DNA of 37,969 nt from Trametes villosa (lineage: Eukaryota > Basidiomycota > Agaricomycetes > Polyporales > Polyporaceae). Made by a program: the position numbers and the translations under genes. Shown here piece by piece: positions 1-11,740 of this stretch. The notes beneath the pieces were generated by a model. That model had not been told where the DNA came from. It saw nothing but the letters and a program-made list of their open reading frames with translations, and made no database searches. Positions within the stretch are counted from its first letter, which is position 1. Each line of letters starts with the position of its first letter. The stretch is from contig PUDQ02000082.1 in NCBI GenBank assembly GCA_002964805.2, positions 1 to 37,969 on the forward strand, read 5' to 3'.

Positions 1-3000
1 TCCTTCAAAAAAGCCATCGAAACGGGCGCGCTTCAAAGTCATAGAGCCCCGCAACGATGCTGGTACTGTCGCAAGCCGCGGGGCTGGTAGCAGCACGGTG
101 CCGGCCTCCGATGTGAATGCTCGACCTGGCGCGCTGCTCTCGAACCCCACCGCTCGCCCTGACGCCGTTAATGTACAAAGCACGAATGTCATGCCGTCTT
201 CAGACGGCCGACGGCTGCGCCAGCAAACTCGGACCAAGGATGTCGCAACCAACCCGGCAGAATGGGTGTTCGCTCGAGGTCAAGCGGGTTCGACCCGGAG
301 GGCCTACGCGGCTACAGCTGCCTCGGAAGGCGCATCGAACGATGACACAGATGCTGCTCTCGCTTCTGTGATGGAATCCCTTCCGGTAGCCGAGGCTGAA
401 GCACTTGAAGACCAACAGGAGCAAGAAGAGGTCCTCAAGAAGAAACGAGTTCGGCACGATCTTCGCGCAGCGGTATGTCCTGCGTTTGCTCTCGTTCCCA
501 AAATGCTGCTTCTAGAAATTCTGATAGTCTCTGTTACTCATCAGGCTAAAGTACGGGAGTGGCTGCCTTTGCGGTCGAGCTTTCTGGACGAGCTCCTGCG
601 TTACGAAGGCTGCGAAGCGGACATTGACTCTGGCGAGGATGGCTCTGCGGTTCCCTGCGAGAGGTGCCAGAACGCAGGAGCAACAATGCGTTGTCAGGAC
701 TGCCATCGACGCCCCCTCCTCTGCAAGGGGTGCCTGCTCGAGGTGCACACCGCACTTCCGCTCCACAGGCCCGAGGTATGCGTTCTCCCTACATTGTCAG
801 TCTGAGCTCTGATCCCCTTGTCTTAGGAATGGAACGGCAAGAGATTCGCGCGCACAACTCTGCGCGAGCTCGGCCTTGAAGTCCAGCTCGGGCATTCCTC
901 AGGGGAATGTCCACATAGAGCTAAGAATATCCGGCGAATGGTAGTCGCCGACATTCACGGTGTACAGACGGTCGCGATTCGGTTCTGCGAGTGTCTGGAC
1001 AAGGAGCATAATCTCACGCCAGATTGGTGCCAACTCCTGCGGGTAGGATGGTTCCCAGCAACGACGCAACGCCCCGCAACGGCGTTCACCTTCGGTCTTC
1101 TGGAGACTCTGCACGAGCTCAACTTACAAAGCAAAGCCAACCTGTACGACCTTTGGAGAACTATAGAGAGGCTCACGGATAACTCGGGAGGTGACGACGT
1201 CTCGGTAAGTTCCCAACTCTCTAGTACCGATAGTACATTCCCGCCCACTGACACCTTGTCCGACCCGCAGGCTCGGTATAAAGAAGTATCTCATGTTATG
1301 CGCCTATGGCGTCACTTGGTCGCTCTCAAGCGCTTCGGACGGGCGCACGATCCGGGCGGCGTCACTGCAACCGAACATGGTTCACTCGCACTCGAGTGTC
1401 CCGCGTGTCCTCATCCGGGCAAGAACCTTCCGGAGAACTGGCAGAACGCGCCAGCCCATGTGAAGTAAGTCCAAACCCACCGCCATTTCGCAGCGATTGA
1501 CGAGTCAACTTGTCAGATGGTTGTACACGTTGTTTTTAATGATGGATGCCAATTTTTGCGCTCGGTGCAAGGACCGTGGCTTCGACGAGATCCAGCTAGG
1601 CCCGGGATGGTCCTACTATGTCGAGGAAGCGGGGTATCAGGCACATATCAAGGCCCGTAGCGGTGATAAGCAAGAGGTACGCACTCGTTGGGCCGTGTCA
1701 GTCGCATAGTGACAGATCTTTGACGCCGATCCGTAGGAGAACACTTGCTCGGCCGAACACAACGCCATCATCAAGGCCAGTATCCGGAAGGAGGGCTACA
1801 TCGCCTCAGGGGTGGGCGCGGTTCTCTGTGCGCGTCACGCGCTGGTCCGACCCAATGGAACGGGCGATCTCCAGCTCGGGGAGAGGTGATACTCAGCCAC
1901 CCTTCCCCGCTCAGAATTTGCGGCTGACGTGACTTCAGGCAGGCGAATATGGATTACCTGTTCTTCTCCACGGTCAGGGCGGTACTTCTGGCTCTGATGA
2001 TCTCGTATGACATCGTATGTCAGTGGTACCGCCATCTCTGGGCACGCATGGAGAACTTTCCTCCGGATATGCGTATCCCCGCGTCACGCGTCCCGGAGGT
2101 TCGGTTCGGCATTCCAAAAGAACACATCCGAGTCCACGGACCAGGCCACTCCAGATTCTCGTTCAATTACCTCCCGCACGTCGGCCGAACCTACGGAGAA
2201 GGCATCGAATCGCAATGGGGTTCGATGAACCCGCTCGCTCTCAGCGCACGAGAGATGAGTCTCAGTATGCGTCAAGAGCTGATGAACGATCACTGGGGGT
2301 CGTGGAACTGGGCGAAAATCGTCGCTTTCGGTACGCCAGGAGCCCTGACGTGCGACCCGCTCTCACTGACTCGCTGCGGGATAGGGCCAAAACTTCTACG
2401 GGACTTGGAAGAAGCGCGTGCCATGCGAATTGCGCAGGGGCAAGTCTTCCGAGAATACTCAGACACGTTCGATTCGGACGTTGTCAGGGCGTGGGAAGGA
2501 ATGGTTGTCCAATGGAACGCTGATCATACAAAGCCTGATCCGTACGAGGAGCCCCAAACTGGTAGGTGGGCGGCCGATTATCAAGATGGTGGCTAACCTT
2601 CTTCCATGCGCACAGGTACGTCTTCGCTGGCCGCTGTCAAGCACGAAATCGCGCTGGAGGATGCCGCGGAATCCGTCCAGGGGAGGCTGCCGCCCCACGA
2701 AGTCACTCCCGGTGTTTTCCTACAGGTAGGCCTGGAGCTAGAGGATCAACAGTGAGTTTTGGTTTTCGTTGCCCGTCGGGGATGCAGCGACTAATCTCTG
2801 TTCATCAACAACAGGCGTGCGCTGCGGGTGCGCGCCGCGGATGGAACCAGTCTGACAGCTATGACGACACAACAGGAGAAGCGAACGGTTCTTCGTCGCC
2901 GGATCGAGCTGTGGCAGGCGATCCAGGATATCCACATGCCTATGGTCGGCGCTCTCCGCGCGGAGTTCACAGCCGCCTCATCGACGTCGTCCAGCCCGGC

Positions 3001-3931
3001 TTTGCAGCACGCCGAGCATATACCCCTTCTCCTCCCCTCATCTCTCCCTGTGGCCGTCCGATCCTCCGAGGTCCTGTCAGGTCTAGTCAACAAAGAGCGG
3101 CGCCTACGTTTGGCACAACTCTCGGATACCTTGCAAGACATCCGCCACCTCCGTCGAGTGTTAGCCAGCATATCCGACTACACCCGTCGCAATGTACATG
3201 GAGAAGGTCAGCGCACGACCGGAAGATTTCGAAGCCTCTACGCGCGCTTCGACACGAAGGTCAAGCGAGCTACAGAGCGCTATCGAGCCGCACGGTCCGC
3301 GATGCTCACTCTCGATCCTACCGGCGCATGGACCGCGACATATCGCATCCTTCTGGACGCCGACCTGCGCGGACCGCGTAGGGAAGAGGAGTCTCACAGT
3401 GAAGGCCGGTACGAGGTGAGCTGGATTTGGTTAAGCTCCACCTCGACCGCCCGCGCTGCGGAGTACGCATCGCCAGCAAGTGCGGAGGAATTCACAGCGA
3501 GCATGAGGGTGGAGTGGGCTCGCGCGAAGGCGCGCGCTGAGCGTTGGGCCGAAGAAGAGGAGCTTCTGCTGGAGGAGATGCGGCGCATCATCGCATACTG
3601 TGACTGGAAGGCGGCGTGGTGGCGCGAGCAGCGCGCGCGGAGACAGGACTCCGTGTCTGAGCCTCTTCAGCGGGGACTCACCGCGTATGCTGAGAAACAG
3701 GCAGCTGTCTGGGAAGGAATCGCGCGCAGGTGCGCTTCCTACTGGGTGAGCTTCATGAAACACACCGGCACACCGCTCCCCCCCTGGCTAGCCCCTTACG
3801 AGTCCCTGGCACGCAAGTATCGCCCACGCGAGTTCTTCAAGCCCGCAGCACGCGAGGGTGGTTCTCTGCAAGAGCTTCTCGCGGATGATTCGAGTACGGA
3901 CGATGACAGCGATGGAGAGGGGGACTCTTAG
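1..3931 (+). CDS. KDZ transposase, CxC2 type (5' end outside window)
   Basis: Predicted exons are <1-472, 545-775, 827-1204, 1271-1464, 1517-1676, 1737-1885, 1939-2561, 2616-2751 and 2815-3931; all introns are GT-AG and the frame stays open to TAG at 3931. The frame is already open at base 2 with no start codon, so the N-terminus lies to the left. About 1150 residues are visible. In order they show a basic N-terminus, a CxC2 zinc cluster (CERCQNAGATMRCQDC followed by CKGC and PLHRPE), a second cluster CPACPHPGKNLP, DANF, YDIVCQW, GRTYGEGIESQW, then a long Arg/Glu-rich helical C-terminus ending near SWIW and an acidic Ser/Asp tail. The Asp and Glu motifs fit the RNase H-like catalytic core known for KDZ transposases. 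The usual GRTDGEGxER here reads GRTYGEGIES, which may weaken it. The intron-bearing frame is otherwise intact. The terminal repeats of its element were not found. Confidence 0.9.
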
Positions 3932-4799
3932 TGTGCATACGCTGGTATCATTCATTTACCTTTGTATTCTGTGTGTATGACGAGCGCGCAATGTTCACTA
4001 ATTCTGCGGCGCGCGAGGTCGCGCAGTCATCGCGCGCGCTCCTGGTAACTGCCTGCGCGCGTTGCTAAGACTCGCACGCGCGTGCTCTTTATTACTGTAG
4101 CATTTGCGGGTGCTTTCTTAATTGCCCGCTCGCACTGGAGCACTTGATAGTGTCGTCTATTCGGTGATGTGCGCGTAGGTCCATATAACATTCAAGGGAA
4201 GACGCACGCGTTCAACAATGTGTCGGCGCGCGACCCGACCGGATTAGGTCCAGGAATTAGCGCCGGGGAAAGCGTAAGTCTTTGGTGACCTCCAATTATC
4301 GGGTGCGTCCCGGGCTTTCCCTGGATCAGAAACCCCTTATAACCGTTCTATAACACCCCTTTATATATGCCCTGAAATAGGTCTCGAGTGCTCATTCACA
4401 AAAACACTATGTCCAGCTAGGACTCTCTAAGCGCCCAGCCGTTCTACGTCTAAGTTTGGTCTAAGTAGCCCTTTGTATTCGTGGGAACCTACTCTGTGGT
4501 GGCCTCGACTTGCAGCTTGACTGACGGTGTCGTATGGCGGCCAAGGCTAATGATGTACTAACCGCTGCGCGCCGGGGCTGCTCCGAGTCCTCCTCAATCA
4601 TAGGCTCCATGGATGCTGCTTCCACAGCACGCGCGGGTACAGCGCGCATGTGCTATGGAGCTGCCGCGCGCGAGCGGCGGGGAAGCACTGGTTAGTTGTT
4701 CGATGCAGTGCATGGCTTAGCACATTTCACGACAGCTGGCGATATTGCATACGACTGAGGGGGCACGCACCGTAGGGTTGGACGAGTTATATGGCCGCC
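3932..4799. other. Non-coding stretch downstream of the KDZ gene
   Basis: No convincing ORF. It begins with the probable 3' UTR of the KDZ gene and is rich in alternating CGCG runs (for example around 4000-4090). It may hold the subterminal part of the first KDZ element, but its partner end is outside the window so this cannot be tested here. Confidence 0.5.
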
Positions 4800-6135
4800 G
4801 GGGACGGCGCACCCGCTTCACGGACGTTTCACAACGTCCTTGGGTCTATTTACCGTACTAGGCACGCGCAGCGCACGCGTATACGGGTTCTACAAGTTTG
4901 GGAATGTATCTACAACGCCGAGAACGCGCGGCACGTCCACAGGCGCGTTCTACAACGTTGGGAGGGGATATACAAGCACGGGAACGCTGCACGCCCCCAA
5001 CAGGCATTCTGCAATGTGGGGGAAGTGTCTACAACGTCTGGAACACGCGGTGCGCGCTTGGGCGAGTTCTACCACTCCAGGACCCAAGGTACACCTGCGG
5101 GGGACGCTGCATGCGCCTCAAGAACGTTCTACAACGTCGAGAGCGGATAGAGAAACCCGGAGGCGCTGGATACGAGCGCTGCCCGCTTGGGCGAGTTCTA
5201 CAACCGTGGGACTCGATGTACAACGGCGGTGGGCGTGCTCAACCGGGTTTCACAAGTCAAGACGCGATCTACACGCCCGAGGAACGTCGGGAGCGCGGGG
5301 CGGACGTTCTACAAGCTGAGGGTATGTACTACAAGCGCGGAACGGCCGCGAGCGCGCCGCGGACGTTCTACAAATCACAGGGGCGCGTACCACAAGCTAG
5401 GAACGGTCGCGCGCTCGCCAAAGCGGGTTGTACAAGTTGAGAGCGCGATCTACAAGCCCGGAATGGCCGCGCGCTCGCGTGGGCGGGTTCTACAAGTGGA
5501 GGGCGCGTACTACAACCGCGGGACGGCCGCGCGCTCGCGTGGGCGGGTTCTACAAGTAAAAGGCAGATACTACAACCGCGGGACGGCCGCGCGCTCGCGC
5601 GGGCGGGTTCTACAAGTAAAAGGCAGATACTACAACCGCGGGACGGCCGCGCGCGCGCCCGGGCGGGTTGTACAAGTGGAGGGCGCGTACTACAACCGCG
5701 GGACGGCCGCGCGCGCGCTCGGGCGAGTTATACAATACGAGGAGAGTATATACAAGAGCGGGGAACGCCGTGGGCGTTCTCAAACCGTAACTACAATGTG
5801 TAGTGTCGTTTTACAAGCTCGGAGGTCATGAGTGCGTTTTTGAGCGTGTTTTACAGAGTCCGGGACGTTCTACAAGTGCGGAGGACCCGGCGGACACATC
5901 ACGGACGTTCTACAACGGCGGAGGCGTATTTACAATGCCGGGAACCCACGGCGAGTGCCTGGAAAGGTTTTACAAGGAGCACTGGTGTTTGACAGGCCGG
6001 GACCGGTCGCGGTAGGGTAGTACAAGGCCGCAGTGGCGCAGCAGAAGTTCTACAACCCCAAGAGGGTGCCCTGGTACGGTTATACAATACTATATACAAG
6101 CCATGCCCCTAGAGCCGATATTACAAGGCTTGTGA
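4800..6135. repeat. Degenerate ~60-bp tandem array with TACAA motif about every 30 bp
   Basis: About twenty copies of a 60-bp unit. Each unit holds a TTCTACAA box, about 30 bp later a TACTACAA or TATACAA box, and a GC-rich spacer like GGACGGCCGCGCGC. The copies between about 5400 and 5740 are nearly identical, while flanking copies are diverged. This fits local homogenisation by unequal exchange or slippage. The unit length is a multiple of three, which keeps spurious ORFs open, notably 5187-5831 (+). The array lies just downstream of the first KDZ transposase and could be its subterminal binding-site array, but that is inference. Confidence 0.85.
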
Positions 6136-6892
6136 CAGTGCTTGTGGTACTTGTGGGCTGTTTGTATATTGTACTAGTAGTGTTCATAGAATACACAGTA
6201 CTATTACCACAACTATGGCTGATTGTATTACAGGATTGGCAACTACTGGTGACGGCACGCAGCGGAGGAATTGCAGGGCTGAATCGCGGGGTGCGCACGG
6301 AGTTTCCCAGTCAGCGAAGCCGCAGCGCGCGGTGTCTTGGGCAAAAAAAGGGGCACAGACGGCGCTTGCCGTGTGCGGATTGCTGCGAGAAGCACGCTAT
6401 GCTGGGCGCGCAACCCTCCGGGGGCGCGCGCTCGGTAACGTCAGAAAGAAGCGTCTTGGGAGGACGGCACGGCGGAAAAGGTGCCGTAGACAGGGTGCAA
6501 ATGCGGCCGAGCAGGCCGCTGCGAGTCCGCAAGGGCGGGAACAGGGACCGGGGGCCGTGCGGTCGGGCAGCCGTCTGCTCAGCCGCAAGGGGGAAGCACG
6601 CCGATGGCAATCCGATACTTTTTACGCTGGGAGAGGGGATCGCACGGCGGGCGCGGCGGTGAGCACTAGGCCAGAGTGTGGTGATGTCAGGTGAATTGCC
6701 AGTGGTTCACACGTAGACGGGTGCGATTGCATACAGCAAACGGCGGAACGCTTGTCTACTGAAACAGCGAGCCACAGAAGGAGGTCGCAAGCATGGCGCG
6801 CGCAGAGTACGTGCGATACAAGGTGTACAGACGGAGCACTCGAGAAAGGGATTTGTTTATGGAGGACGACAGCAAGGGGAAGGGCGTGGCGA
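6136..6892. other. No gene recognised
   Basis: The first 110 bp (about 6130-6240) are AT-richer with short TTGTA/TACAA inverted motifs, as if at the edge of the array. The rest is GC-rich with only short, biased ORFs on both strands. I see no domain or conserved motif. Confidence 0.5.
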
Positions 6893-7707
6893 TCAGATGC
6901 TCTGTTCACAAGAGGGGCACTGGAACCAGCGGGGCCGAGCAGCATGCGCTGCGATCGCGCCCTCGAGCGCGACCATGGGCTCAACGCTCCCGTCTGCGAA
7001 TGCGGAGGGGTGGTAGACGTCGGTCTGCTCAGCCTCGTTGAGCAGGCTGTAGAGGTGCTGATTCAAGTACTCCCGAGCGTCCTGCGGCACCCCATCCAGC
7101 TCGTGGGTCTCACGGACGTGGTCGATGAGGAGCTCGTAGGAGCGGGGAAATGTCCCTGCTTGGGCGGACCCCGACTCGCCCAAGCTTGCCGGACGAAGGG
7201 GTGGGGTATAGGGCCTGCGCTCGATCGGAAGGCGAAGAACGCTTGCCCAGAGTTGCTGATCGGGGTCCGTGGGGACAAAGTCCCACCAGCTCGGACGGGC
7301 GGGCGAATCGATCGGGGAGGGGGCAGGCCGCATGCAGCGCGTATGGAACCAGAGGGAGCAGTTGTCGCACCATCGCACGAGGCCCTCGCGCTGATGGCAG
7401 GGTGAATAGCGCCGGCGATACGTGCAATCGCGCCCTAAACGGCAGATGACGGGCGGGCTCTGCAACGAAGAGTGAGCGATTCCCTTGGGTGCAGGTGGTT
7501 GTGGAGACGTACGCGGGCAACGAGGACCTTGTTCTCTGCGTTGACCGTGACGGCGACCTTGTCGCGCCAAAAGTGCGCAGGACGAAAGAGCGGTTGCAGG
7601 CTGAGGACCTCGCTCTGGAATGGGATGATGTGCGCAGACTGAGTGAGATGAAGGGCAGAGACAATGAGCGGGGGCCTCTGCGGGCGGTTGACCTGCACGA
7701 CCTCCAT
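6893..7707 (-). CDS. PHD-finger-like zinc protein, copy 1
   Basis: Minus-strand gene with exons 7707-7513 and 7459-6893, joined in phase by a 53-nt GTACGT...GCAG intron. From the Met at 7707 it gives about 253 residues. Cysteines and one histidine form a C4HC3 pattern: CRLGRDC, then RWCDNCSLWFHTRC, then near the C-terminus FQCPSCEQS, with an insertion of roughly 110 residues between the last two parts. That is the PHD-type arrangement, known in chromatin readers. The long insertion makes a canonical histone-binding PHD uncertain. The frame stays open upstream of this Met (about 7790-7708) with plausible coding sequence, so the true start may lie further upstream. It resembles the gene at 30858-31529 in exon layout and zinc ligands. 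No transposon termini were found around it. Confidence 0.65.
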
Positions 7708-7995
7708 GCCCCGGAAGGTGTGGGTGATGTTTCGCGTGGCCCCGCAGGCAGTGTGCGCGTCAGCCACGTGCGTGAGCGACCAGTGTTCGAGGCGCGTTCC
7801 TGCGACGTAAATCTAAAGCGCGCGTCAGATGTGCGATGGAGAGGTAGAAGATACGTCCCGACGTTTCTGGTTCCCAAAAAGATGCGAATGTCGTCGACTA
7901 TCATGTACGAGGTCTCGTGGTCGGCAAGCGCCACGTTCTGCGGGTCGAAATAGCCGCAGCTGCTGTCCGTTGAGTCAATGTCTAGCTGTGAGTGT
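7708..7995 (-). other. Possible upstream exon(s) of the PHD-like gene
   Basis: Minus-strand frames here read plausibly as protein. One segment (about 7985-7860) contains GYFDPQNVALADHETSYMI, faintly like the end of a BAH domain; a second (about 7790-7708) runs in frame into the exon at 7707. I could not join them with a phase-consistent intron, so I do not assign them as coding. Transcript data would decide. Confidence 0.3.
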
Positions 7996-9540
7996 GTGCA
8001 CTCACATGGAGCCGGGGGAGATCCTTTGAGGAAGCAGCCACTCGTTTGTAGACACTGGTGCACGTGTCCAATACCAAAACTGGGCGGGCGCAGTGAACAC
8101 GTACCCTGAATCGTGTAAAGACTGCGGGCGGAGGGATGTGAGAGACAGTGCAGCGGGTGGTCTCGGATGAGGGCGTTCTCTTCGGTAGTGGAGAGCGTAC
8201 CCGGAGGGTGTGGGCGGGAAGGAAGTGCGCCGGCCATGCTGGGAGGGCCACAGCGGAGAGTGCCCAAGAGAGGTCGTTATAACGAACGGAGTGACGAGCG
8301 ACACAGGGGGGTGTAGGCGGCGCGATGCCCGCCAAGCGGGGGTTAGAGGACGTGACCGTCGTAACGTATCAAGGGGTGGGGCGGGAGAAGAGGCGGCATG
8401 TAAAAGGAGAGAATGCAAAAGGGAAGGAGGTATCCCGCAGTGTGCGCACGGTCCATAGCAACACCACCGAGTGCAAGCGCACTGGGAGGGCACCTTTATT
8501 GCCGAAAGAGGTCGAGATCGTGTAGCGCTCGATGAGTGTGGACTGATGGCGCTGCACGCCGGTGCAGCGACCTGCTCGCCCGCAAATTGGACTGTTCAGT
8601 GTATTAGGCCTGGATAATCAGTAAAAAGCGGTCGGTGCGCTTCAAGGTGCAGCTAGTGCTTTTGCGCGCTGGTGCAGTGACCTGCTCGACCGCAGATTGC
8701 ATTTTTCGGCACAGCTGGGAGGAATGGCAGGGGGGACGCGGTGCGGCAGGCCACTGCTGCACCGCTTCGCAGTAATAGCCACGATATCGCTTCTGTCATG
8801 AAGCCGCTGGTGTTGTGTACATTAGTGTCATTGCGCGCGCCGCTCCACGTGTATTGGGCGTGTGCAAGCGGAAGACGCCCTTGTGGGAACACGTTAGCAC
8901 CCACGGCAGGAGGCTTCGAATTCTCAGAGTTTGATCCCAAAGGAAACGAGACCCTCAAAGGAACCCAGATCCTGTGATGAAGTGATGTGGGATAGCCGTC
9001 TGCAAATGCGGCCGGTGATCACTCATCTGCACTTGACCCTATCACGGAAGCCGGTGTGGGCTTCGAGAGTGGATACGACATGTTAATTGTGCTTCCTGAT
9101 CGGGGGAGATTATAACGAGAATCGCAAAACGCGATTGGGCCATCTCGACCGGATGCCAGAGTGTGAGAATCAAACAAGGAAGATGAGGAGCTCATGGGTA
9201 TGCTCCGGCAAGCGATGCCGGTCAGCGGAGCGATCGGTGTGGGAACGGCTGTGCTATTTGCAATTGCGCGCCTAGAGAAACAGGATAAATAGGGCGAGCT
9301 GTTGCTGTTGAGCCGCACCCACACCCCTTCCAGTCCTCCCTGCGGACCTCCCTTGACCGTCGAAAGCTCGAAGGGTACCGCTCCACGGCTCGACGTGCAC
9401 ACTGCTGCCCCTGCTGATCAGGGTGAAGGATACCCTCCTCTGCGATCGTGTGTGCTGAGCAGGATAGGAGCTAGCGCGCATGAGGTGAGCGAGGGATGGG
9501 TGGGGCCAAGTGCGAAGTGAGACTTCCTTATCCCCAACGG
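7996..9540. other. Degenerate repeat background, no gene
   Basis: GC-rich sequence with only short ORFs. A motif of the form GGTGCAG(C/T)GACCTGCTCG occurs twice (near 8560 and 8670). Similar GCAGC...GCTGC motifs recur at 9650-10400, 20650-21200 and 28440-30400, so this seems to be the left part of the repeat landscape into which the two large elements inserted. Confidence 0.45.
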
Positions 9541-9782
9541 AGATGAGGAGGTTTCACTTCGCACTGGTCCAATGTGCACCCTTTGGGTGATGGGGGTGCC
9601 GACGAGCAGCAGGCCGCATGAACGCATGTGACAAGGGAGCTGGGAGGAGTTGAGCACGTTTCTGACCGGTGAGTGAGCGGTGCTGCAGGGCGCTGCTTGA
9701 TCGCACGCAGGATGCTCATGGTAGGGGTTTGGTCTGACCGGTGAGCGGTGTAGCAGCGAGCTGCGCGCCCGCGTGCGACGAG
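9541..9782 (+). repeat. Direct repeat copy A (~240 bp)
   Basis: Starts AGATGAGGAGGTTTCAC and is matched by 10117-10358 with scattered substitutions and small indels. The offset is 576 bp, so it is a tandem duplication of a larger diverged unit. No coding content was recognised. Confidence 0.8.
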
Positions 9783-10116
9783 GGGTGTGTGGCAGCATGC
9801 GATGAGGTAAATGTATGTGTTTCTGAGGGCTTGTACGCGGTGTGGCAGCGAGCTGTGTCGCCGGTCGCAGCCCCGTGCACGATGTGGTCATCGCACGGGT
9901 GTTGCGATGTAATGAAAGGTCAGTTTGTGGCATTGCTTAAGGTCCGATCGGTGCACTCTGCAGGTGTGTTCAATGGGGAGTGCGATCGGTGCGCTCCGAA
10001 GCTACGTTCAAAGAGGAGTGCGATTAGGGATGTGTAGCGATATAACGTTGCCGCAACTGGCTGCTGTTGACGCTTTGTGGCTGATGATGTGCGGTGCGAT
10101 AGTGAGCTAAGTGAGG

Positions 10117-10358
10117 AGATGAGGAGGTTTCACTCCGCACTGGTCCAATGTGCACCCTTTGGGCGATGGGAGCGCTGACGAGCAGCAGTCTCCATGAACG
10201 CGTGCGACGATGCAGGTAGGAGGAGCTGAGCATGTTTCTGACCGGTGAGTGAGCGGTGCCGCAGCGTGCTGATCGATCGCACGCAGGATGCTCATGGTAG
10301 AGGTTGGTCTGGCCGGCAAGCGGTGCAGCAGCAAGCTGTGCGCCCGCGTGCGATGAGA
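10117..10358 (+). repeat. Direct repeat copy B (~240 bp)
   Basis: Second copy of the segment at 9541-9782. Both contain a GGTCCAATGTGCACCCTTTG block and a GATCGCACGCAGGATGCTCA block. The KDZ transposon inserted about 90 bp downstream of this copy. Confidence 0.8.
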
Positions 10359-10438
10359 TAGACGCATTGCGGAGGGCTACTGCGCGGTGAGGCAGCGAGC
10401 TGCGCGGCCGCCCGCAGTAGTCAGCCTGTGAAAGGTGC

Positions 10439-10446
10439 GAGGGGCT
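10439..10446 (+). repeat. 8-bp target site duplication, left (GAGGGGCT)
   Basis: GAGGGGCT directly precedes the left inverted repeat and recurs exactly at 20644-20651 directly after the right one. Eight base pairs is the duplication length described for the Zisupton/KDZ group. This fixes both ends of the element to the base. Confidence 0.93.
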
Positions 10447-11096
10447 CACCTGATCATCACATCAACACAGATTACCTAACTAGTGATACCCCTTGGGGCT
10501 CCCCAAGTCAAACTGACTTGAAATACGACATCCCCGCCACTACGAGTAATTCTACCAATATCTCTACCTCCTCCCTTAAACAGAAGGTGCCCCCTCCCGC
10601 CCGTCCCCAGTACTAAGTCCCGGCGCCTTCCCCCTCCTCCCCGGCAATGTCCGGGCGTTGATATCAGCCACAGCCCCGGCTACCTCGGAACGCCTCTCCG
10701 GCAACGTGGCCCCCGGCGCTCCCCCGCCCCCGCCCCGCCCGCCCGCGCGCCCATCACCACCAGACGCCCGTCCCCGCCGTCGGGCACGATGAGCTCGACG
10801 CCCCCCCGTCCCCGGCCCATTTCCCCGCCGTTTCCTTCGCTTCTTTTTGTAATATGTTCCGCTTAGCTAGTACTATTCAATGGTGTAGTTAGATCAGCCC
10901 AATGTCCCCGCCCACGTACTTAGACGGCAGAGGAGCGCTATCGAGATCTACCCGACTGATAACACAGATCAGCGGGGCGATAACGAGAGATACTGACACT
11001 GATAACATCTCTGGCAGGAGATGACGCCATCGCGCGCCGCGCGCGATCCCCGATCCATCGGAGTTCTCGGCAACGTCCCGCCCGCCCTCCGCCCGC
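10447..11096 (+). repeat. Left terminal inverted repeat of the KDZ transposon (650 bp)
   Basis: Begins CACCTGATCATCACATC and is the reverse complement of 19994-20643, with only a few substitutions (for example near 10850 and 11010). The outer ~150 bp is mixed in composition; the middle is strongly C-rich on this strand, and an AT-richer stretch lies near 10850-10900. Identity ends abruptly at the inner edge. Confidence 0.92.
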
Positions 11097-11740
11097 CCTC
11101 CGCCTTCCCTCCGCCTGACATCCTCCTGCGCCCCCGCCGCCCGCCGTCCAAGCACAGCACTGCGACAAGGACAATGCCCTCGACGCGCGAGCCTCTGCTG
11201 CCCCCACTCTCCCCGAGCCGCTCAAGCAGCGTGTACTGCCTCATGTCGTGGCAATCCCCCGAAGCCCCCAGCGCCTGGGCACCGGCAACGAGCCTTTCCA
11301 TCAGGCCGCTGATTCAAGATTCACTAATCAATTGTACCTCGCGCCACCACGCCGGCGGCAGTGTGTGCCCGCCTACCGCCCTCCCGCCATCGCGCCTACC
11401 CGCCCGCCATGTACGTGACGAGGGCGCACCCAGTAGTATGCCAACACCCTCAATGCGATGGGGCGGGGCCGCGAAGAACGACGCGTTCAGCACGCAGGAC
11501 ACTGCGTCTTCCTGGCAGACGCGAGCACCATCACTGATGGGTGAAGCATCACAGAAATCTCACAGGTGAGCATCACGATCGGATCTCTGCAAGCGATGGC
11601 GCTCCGCCCTGGGGCGTGTACTACATGTTGTGATATGCATGTTTTGTGAACAGCGCCCTCACCCTCAGTCCTGTATATATTAGCTATAGTCGGCGTGTAT
11701 AAGTGGGACGCTACTCTGAGTTTCTCGACGACCGTTCAGT
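11097..11740. other. Region between left inverted repeat and transposase start
   Basis: C-rich sequence without a convincing gene; an ORF at 11021-11569 (+) runs out of the inverted repeat and has biased Pro/Ser/Arg composition. It probably contains the transposase promoter. Confidence 0.5.
11674..11682 (+). promoter_or_regulatory. Possible TATA box of the KDZ transposase
   Basis: TATATATTA lies about 60 bp upstream of the ATG at 11741, a plausible distance for a short 5' UTR. Assigned on position and sequence only. Confidence 0.4.

Noticed and set aside
5187..5831. 214-codon ORF (+) with repeated peptide
   Set aside because: It is produced by a 60-bp repeat whose length is divisible by three; other frames are equally open and there is no start or domain support.
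7110..8267. 385-codon minus-strand ORF overlapping the PHD-like gene
   Set aside because: Its 3' two thirds is out of frame with the well-supported PHD-like exons and has biased Arg/Ser composition; only a short upstream part may be exonic.
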